Shown: in pieces, positions 60,006-64,000 of the stretch
How the letters are laid out: the number at the start of each line of letters is the position of its first letter
Position numbering within the stretch: the stretch's first letter is position 1
From: Burkholderiales bacterium
Lineage (GTDB): Bacteria; Pseudomonadota; Gammaproteobacteria; Burkholderiales; Burkholderiaceae_C
NCBI GenBank assembly: GCA_016223165.1
Contig: JACRPO010000018.1
Location: forward strand, 1-64,000
Length of the DNA stretch: 64,000 nt
Direction: 5' to 3'
Notes under the pieces: generated by a model
Seen by the model: only the letters and a program-made list of their open reading frames with translations
Databases searched by the model: none
What the model was told of the DNA's origin: nothing
Program-made: the position numbers and the translations under genes

Positions 60006-61076
60006 TCAAGCCTGCGCACTCACCGCGGCGCGGCCCTCGGCGCGCCAGCGCAGCATGCCGCCGGCGAGGTTGGCCGCCCTCGCGAAGCCGTTGCGAGCCA
60101 GCAGCACGGTGGCCTGAGCGGAGCGCGTGCCCGAGCGGCACACGAGCACCACGGGGCGCGCGGCGTCGAGCTCGGCGGCGCAGCGCTCGTGCAGGCGACC
60201 GAGCGGGATCAGCCTGGCGCCCGCGATGTGGCCGAGCTCGGCATCGAACTCGTGCGGCTCGCGCACGTCGATGATCTGCACGTCGGCGGCGCACTCCTCG
60301 AGCGCTGCCGGCGCGATCTCCCAGATGCCGGCGAAGGTCAGTGTCACCGGTGCCCAAGTCGGCTCGGTCGCCGGGGGCACTTCTCCCTCGGGCCGGCCGC
60401 AACGCAGGTTGGCCGGCACCGCGAGCTCGATCAGCTTCGGGTGCGCAAGCCCGAGGTGGCGCATGTAGCCGGCGAAGTCGGCGACGCTGGAGTCACCACC
60501 CAGGCGCGGGTTGAAGCGCCGCTCCTCGGCCACGCTGCTCACGGTGAGGCCGCGGTAGTCGTGCCCGGGGTAGAGCAGGCAGGGGTCGGGCAGCTTGAAG
60601 AGCTGTTCGTGCACCGACCGGTACAGGCGTTCGGCGCTGCCTTGCTGGAAGTCCGTGCGGCCGCAGCCGCGGATGAGCAGCGCATCGCCGGTGAAGGCGC
60701 GGTTGTGGTCGTCGAGCACGTAGCTCATGCAGCCGTTGGTGTGGCCCGGCGTGGCGCGGGCCTCGATGAAACGGGATCCGAAAGACACGCGGTCGCCGTG
60801 CGCCAGCAAGCGGTCGGCGCCTTCGGCCCCGGTCGCCGCAGCGAGCACGATGCGGCTGCCGCTGCGGCTCTTGTGCAGCCAGGCGGCGGTGACATGGTCG
60901 GCATGCACGTGCGTCTCGACCGTGGCCACCAACCGCAGCCCGAGTTCGCGCAGCAGCGCCGCGTCGCGCTGCGCCTGCTCGAAGACGGGGTCGATCAGCA
61001 GGGCCTCGCCGGCATCGGCCAGCAGGTAGGTGTAGGTCGATGAGGCGGGGTCGAAGAGCTGGCGAAAGAGCGGCAC
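60006..61076 (-). CDS. Persulfide dioxygenase-rhodanese fusion
   Basis: A 356-residue cytoplasmic enzyme of sulfide and persulfide detoxification. The N-terminal metallo-beta-lactamase domain is ETHE1-like with THVHADH (His56, His58, Asp60, His61), His112 (PGHTNG), Asp131 (FTGDALL) and His171 (YPGHDYRG), binding one iron. The C-terminal rhodanese domain (about 255-350) has the active-site loop CRSGTRS with Cys313. Such fusions convert glutathione persulfide to sulfite and transfer sulfane sulfur. The GTG at 61076 is chosen because GAGGAAAG lies just upstream and the protein then begins MPLFRQLFDP. It is divergent from the hydrolase at 61145. Confidence 0.88.
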   Translation of the reverse strand: MPLFRQLFDPASSTYTYLLADAGEALLIDPVFEQAQRDAALLRELGLRLVATVETHVHADHVTAAWLHKSRSGSRIVLAAATGAEGADRLLAHGDRVSFGSRFIEARATPGHTNGCMSYVLDDHNRAFTGDALLIRGCGRTDFQQGSAERLYRSVHEQLFKLPDPCLLYPGHDYRGLTVSSVAEERRFNPRLGGDSSVADFAGYMRHLGLAHPKLIELAVPANLRCGRPEGEVPPATEPTWAPVTLTFAGIWEIAPAALEECAADVQIIDVREPHEFDAELGHIAGARLIPLGRLHERCAAELDAARPVVLVCRSGTRSAQATVLLARNGFARAANLAGGMLRWRAEGRAAVSAQA

Positions 61077-61144
61077 GGGCTTTCCTCGCTGGCGGCCGGG
61101 ACGGGATGCGACAGGTAGCATGCGCGGCGTTTCGAGGAGATGCA

Positions 61145-62077
61145 ATGGCCCATCCCAAGCAGCAAGACGCAACCGGGGGGCAGGCGGAACCCGCGTGCTC
61201 GGCAGCGCGCCGCCGCTGGCTGTTCGGGGCCGCGCGCCTGGCCGGCGGCATGGCGGCGGCCGTGTCCCTGCCCGCTGCCGCACAAGGCGCACCCACGCCG
61301 GCGATGCCCATCTTCGACGCCCACCTGCACTACAGCCACGATGCATGGGAGCGCGTGCCGCCCAAGGACGCGGTAGCGCTGATGCGCCAGGCGGGGCTGC
61401 GGCGCGCGATGGTCTCCTCGAGCAGCGACGAAGGCACGCAGAAGCTGCACGCCGAGGCGCCGGATCTCGTGCTGCCCGTGCTGCGCCCTTACCGCACACG
61501 CGGCGAGATCGGCAGCTGGCTGCGCGACGAAAGCGTGATCGCCCACCTCGAGGCGCGCCTGGCGCGCCACCGCTACGTGGCCATCGGCGAGTACCACGTC
61601 AGCGGCGAGGATGCCGACCTTCCCGTCGTGCGGCGCGTGGTGCAACTGGCGCGCGAGCGGCGCCTCGCGCTGCACTCGCATTCCGACGCCGATGCGGTGG
61701 AGCGCCAGTTCAGGCAGGACCCCAGTGCGCGCATCCTGTGGGCGCATTCGGGCTTCGATGCGCCCGCCAACGTCCGTGCCATGCTGCGCCGGCACCGCAA
61801 CCTCTGGTGCGACCTCGCGTTCCGTAGCGACCACGCGCTCGTCGACGGCCAGCGCGGCAAGGTCGAACCGGCTTGGCGCGAAGCCTTCCTGGAGTTCCCG
61901 GATCGATTCATGGTCGGCACCGACACCTTCACGCCCGAGCGCTGGTTCTATGTGGTCGAGCACGCGCGCTGGTCGCGCATGTGGCTGGCCGACCTGCCGC
62001 CCGAGGTCGCCGAAGCGATCGCCTGGCGCAACGGCGAGCGCCTGTTCAGCCAGGCCTGGGGCGCGGCCCAGCGATGA
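61145..62077 (+). CDS. Exported amidohydrolase-2-like metal-dependent hydrolase
   Basis: A 310-residue protein. The N-terminus AARRRWLFGAARLAGGMAAAVSLPAAAQ looks like a Tat or Sec signal peptide, so it acts in the periplasm. The TIM-barrel metal site begins at FDAHLHYSHDAW; later candidate ligands are in ALHSHSDADAV, LWAHSGFDAP and the closing Asp in FMVGTDTFTPERW. Substrate unknown. GAGGAGA precedes the ATG at 61145. It is followed after 51 bp by a small His/Met-rich protein and a di-haem protein, possibly one transcription unit. Confidence 0.82.
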   Translation: MAHPKQQDATGGQAEPACSAARRRWLFGAARLAGGMAAAVSLPAAAQGAPTPAMPIFDAHLHYSHDAWERVPPKDAVALMRQAGLRRAMVSSSSDEGTQKLHAEAPDLVLPVLRPYRTRGEIGSWLRDESVIAHLEARLARHRYVAIGEYHVSGEDADLPVVRRVVQLARERRLALHSHSDADAVERQFRQDPSARILWAHSGFDAPANVRAMLRRHRNLWCDLAFRSDHALVDGQRGKVEPAWREAFLEFPDRFMVGTDTFTPERWFYVVEHARWSRMWLADLPPEVAEAIAWRNGERLFSQAWGAAQR

Positions 62078-62128
62078 GTCGATGAGGCCGGACATGAGGC
62101 GGAGCACCGCAGGTGCTGCTGCAGCGTC

Positions 62129-62530
62129 ATGAGGACCTCGGCAACCCTGGCGATCACCTTGCTGGCCGGCTTCGCGCTGCCTGCGGCCGCCTCCTGCCCA
62201 TTGGCGGCCGAGAAGGCCGGCGAGCGCCAGATCACGCAAGGCACCCTCCAGGTCTCGTGGCGGGCCGAACCCGAAGCGCTGGCCGTCGGCCGGCCCTTTG
62301 CGCTCACGTTGCAGCTCTGCCCGCCGGCGGCACGCCTGCTGCGCGTGGATGCGACGATGCCCGAGCATCACCACGGCATGAATTACCGGCCGAGCGTGCG
62401 GCCGCTCGGCGACGGACGCTGGCGCGCCGAGGGTCTGCTCTGGCACATGGCCGGACGCTGGGAACTGGCGATCGAGGTCGAGAGCGGCGGCGAGCGGACG
62501 TGGCTGCGGCAGTCGGTGCACCTGCCCTGA
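62129..62530 (+). CDS. Small exported YtkA/FixH-like protein with His/Met motif
   Basis: A 133-residue protein: signal peptide (LAITLLAGFALPAAA), then an Ig-like beta-sandwich with Cys23, Cys64 and the motif MPEHHHGMNY (77-86). That motif is characteristic of YtkA-like and FixH-like domains, several of which are linked to copper handling. The His-His-His-Gly-Met cluster could bind copper (inference). It lies directly upstream of a MauG-like di-haem gene, with only two bases between the stop and the next GTG. Confidence 0.75.
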   Translation: MRTSATLAITLLAGFALPAAASCPLAAEKAGERQITQGTLQVSWRAEPEALAVGRPFALTLQLCPPAARLLRVDATMPEHHHGMNYRPSVRPLGDGRWRAEGLLWHMAGRWELAIEVESGGERTWLRQSVHLP

Positions 62531-62532
62531 GG

Positions 62533-63699
62533 GTGCTGAGCCGGGTTGCCGCCGCCGCGCTGCTGGCGGCCCTGGTCTGTTTCGGCGCGCGGGCCGGCGC
62601 CGGCACCGGAGTGCCGCAGTCGGAGGGTCTGCTCGACTTCACCGTGGCCGAGCAGGCGGCCATCGTGTCGCTCGGTCCGTGGCCGCCGCCGGCAACACGC
62701 GATGCTTCCAACCAATGGATGTCGCGGCCGGCCGTCGTCGCATATGGCCGGCGGCTCTTCGGCGACTCAACCCTGTCGGCCGACGGCCGCCTGTCATGCG
62801 CGAGCTGCCACGACCCGCGGCGCGCTTTCCAGGACGGCCGCGCCGTGGCCAAGGGGCGCGGCGCCGGCGTGCGCAACACGCCGACGCTGCTCGACGTGGC
62901 CGACCGGCGCTGGTTCGGTTGGGACGGTGCGCACGACTCACTCTGGGCCGCGAGCCTGGCGCCGCTGGTCGATGTGCGCGAGATGGCCGCTCGCGTGGAC
63001 GAAGTGGCGAAGCGCGTGCGCCGCGACGCGGCATGGCGTGCCCGTCACCGCGCCGCCTTCGAGGCAGACCTGCCGGCCGACGACCTCGAACTCGTCGTGC
63101 AGATGGCCAAGGCGCTGGCTGCCTATCAGGCGACGCTGCGCTCGCCGCGCACGGCCTTCGACCGCTTCCGCGATGCGCTCGTTCGCGGCGACCGGGCCGG
63201 TGCCGCGCGCTACCCCCTTGCGGCGCAGCGCGGATTGCGTCTGTTTATCGGCGAGGCGCGCTGCAGCGTCTGCCACGCCGGACCGGCGTTCACGAACGAC
63301 GAGTTCGCCGACACCGGCGTGCCCTTCTTCGTCGCCCGGGGTGCCGATGCCGGGCGCCACGGTGGCTTGGCGAAACTGCTGACGAGCCGCATGAACCGCC
63401 TCGGCGAGTTCAACGACGCGGGCGAGCGGGCCGACCCGCGCGCGCTGCTCACTCGCCACCTCAAGATCGAGCCACGCCACTTCGGTGAATTCCGCGTACC
63501 CGGCCTGCGCCAGCTGACGCGCACGGCGCCCTACATGCACAACGGCAGCCTCGCCACGCTCGAGGCGGTGGTACGCCACTACGACCGCCTCGACGAGGAG
63601 CGCCTGCACGCCGACGGCGAACGCATCCTGCGCCGCCTGAACCTGCGCGATGAGCAGGCGGCCGATCTCGTCGCCTTCCTGCGCACGCTCTCGAGGTGA
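62533..63699 (+). CDS. MauG / cytochrome-c-peroxidase-like di-haem protein
   Basis: A 388-residue periplasmic protein with signal peptide (LSRVAAAALLAALVCFGARAGAG) and two c-type haem sites, CASCH (89-93) and CSVCH (244-248). The layout is that of the bacterial cytochrome c peroxidase / MauG family: GRRLFGDSTLSADGRLSCASCHDPRRAFQDG, RNTPTLLDVADRRWFGWDG, FRVPGLRQLTRTAPYMHNGSLATLEAVVRHY. It would reduce peroxide or carry out a protein modification of its neighbour. A GTG at 62533 is the likely start. It is the second di-haem protein of this family in the window; the other is fused into the oxidase at 28735. Confidence 0.87.
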   Translation: MLSRVAAAALLAALVCFGARAGAGTGVPQSEGLLDFTVAEQAAIVSLGPWPPPATRDASNQWMSRPAVVAYGRRLFGDSTLSADGRLSCASCHDPRRAFQDGRAVAKGRGAGVRNTPTLLDVADRRWFGWDGAHDSLWAASLAPLVDVREMAARVDEVAKRVRRDAAWRARHRAAFEADLPADDLELVVQMAKALAAYQATLRSPRTAFDRFRDALVRGDRAGAARYPLAAQRGLRLFIGEARCSVCHAGPAFTNDEFADTGVPFFVARGADAGRHGGLAKLLTSRMNRLGEFNDAGERADPRALLTRHLKIEPRHFGEFRVPGLRQLTRTAPYMHNGSLATLEAVVRHYDRLDEERLHADGERILRRLNLRDEQAADLVAFLRTLSR

Positions 63700-63722
63700 G
63701 CCGCGCAGCGCGTGCGAGCTCG

Positions 63723-63950
63723 TTAGTGCCGCGGCGGCGGCTCGGGCGGCGCGTCAGGGGCCGGCGAATCCGGCGGCGACTCCTCGGGCGACTCCGCCGG
63801 CACACGGAAGCGCTCGCTCGCCCAGGCGCCAAGGTCGACGCTGCGGCAGCGCTCGCTGCAGAAGGGTCGCCAGCGGTTGCTGGGTGCAAACGGGCTCGGC
63901 GTGCCGCAGGTCGGGCAGGGCACGAGGCGTGGGGCGGGCGGGGCGTTCAC
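63723..63950 (-). CDS. yacG: YacG-family zinc protein, DNA gyrase inhibitor
   Basis: A 75-residue protein with the four-Cys zinc motif CPTCG ... FCSERCRSVDLGAWASERFRV typical of YacG, which binds GyrB and inhibits gyrase in E. coli. The C-terminal tail is an acidic Pro/Ser-rich stretch (PAESPEESPPDSPAPDAPPEPPPRH). It lies beyond the right end of the di-haem gene in convergent orientation. Confidence 0.9.
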   Translation of the reverse strand: MNAPPAPRLVPCPTCGTPSPFAPSNRWRPFCSERCRSVDLGAWASERFRVPAESPEESPPDSPAPDAPPEPPPRH

Positions 63951-63980
63951 GGAACTGCGCGGCGGGTTGGCCTCAACCCC

Positions 63981-64000
63981 TCAGGCGCACAGGGTCAGCT
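63981..64000 (-). CDS. Possible 3' end of an upstream minus-strand gene (zapD?)
   Basis: The last bases of the window read, on the minus strand, as LTLCA followed by a stop at 63981. zapD is usually encoded just upstream of yacG and could end here, but six codons cannot establish identity. Confidence 0.25.

Overview
This window looks like chromosome from a GC-rich betaproteobacterium of the order Burkholderiales (Rubrivivax / Leptothrix / Methylibium-like). The evidence is the strong G/C bias at third codon positions, an orphan Bug-type solute-binding protein, a cytochrome c4 gene divergent from engB, msrPQ, a DUF1631 protein, groESL under CIRCE, and yacG at the right edge. I see no rRNA, tRNA, CRISPR, prophage or intact insertion sequence. 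The assignment comes from gene content only.

Layout. 1-2.7 kb: the 3' part of a large Ig-like surface protein. 2.8-9 kb: malonyl-CoA synthetase, a Bug solute-binding protein and an M48 lipoprotein protease, divergent from a PAS / sigma54-dependent activator. 9.1-15.2 kb: a nucleoside hydrolase, then a TonB-dependent receptor - YfiR - hybrid histidine kinase module bracketed by an exact 18-bp direct repeat. 15.2-23 kb: an alpha/beta hydrolase, then a tightly overlapping operon of a five-gene branched-chain-amino-acid-type ABC importer, a cytoplasmic alpha/beta hydrolase and an exported lipase, preceded by a near-consensus sigma54 promoter. 23-23.5 kb: a mosaic of inverted repeats. 23.5-28.6 kb: an unknown exported protein, a YbaK-type deacylase, a Mut7-C protein with an apparent frameshift, and a TldE/TldD pair.

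28.7-36.8 kb: two very large minus-strand exported proteins. One joins a radical-copper (galactose/glyoxal) oxidase, Ig/PKD modules, a YncE-like propeller, a di-heme peroxidase-like domain and a PA14 domain in one chain. The other is a surface lipoprotein paralogous to the protein at 1-2.7 kb. 37-42.7 kb: a double-length UvrA. 43.6-46.5 kb: a TRAP transporter (DctPQM). 46.5-49 kb: MsrQ, MsrP and cytochrome c4. 49.2-51 kb: EngB and an epoxide-hydrolase-like protein. 51-55.9 kb: two divergently transcribed coiled-coil proteins sharing a homologous C-terminal half. 55.9-59.9 kb: DUF1631 and groESL with sigma32-like promoter, CIRCE and intrinsic terminator. 60-64 kb: a persulfide dioxygenase-rhodanese fusion, a metal-dependent hydrolase, a His/Met-rich small protein, a MauG-like di-heme protein and YacG.

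The parts most worth following are the oxidase-cytochrome fusion, the paralogous surface lipoproteins with a TbpB-like end, the divergent coiled-coil pair, the direct repeats around the TonB-receptor/YfiR/kinase block, and several unassigned repeat families.
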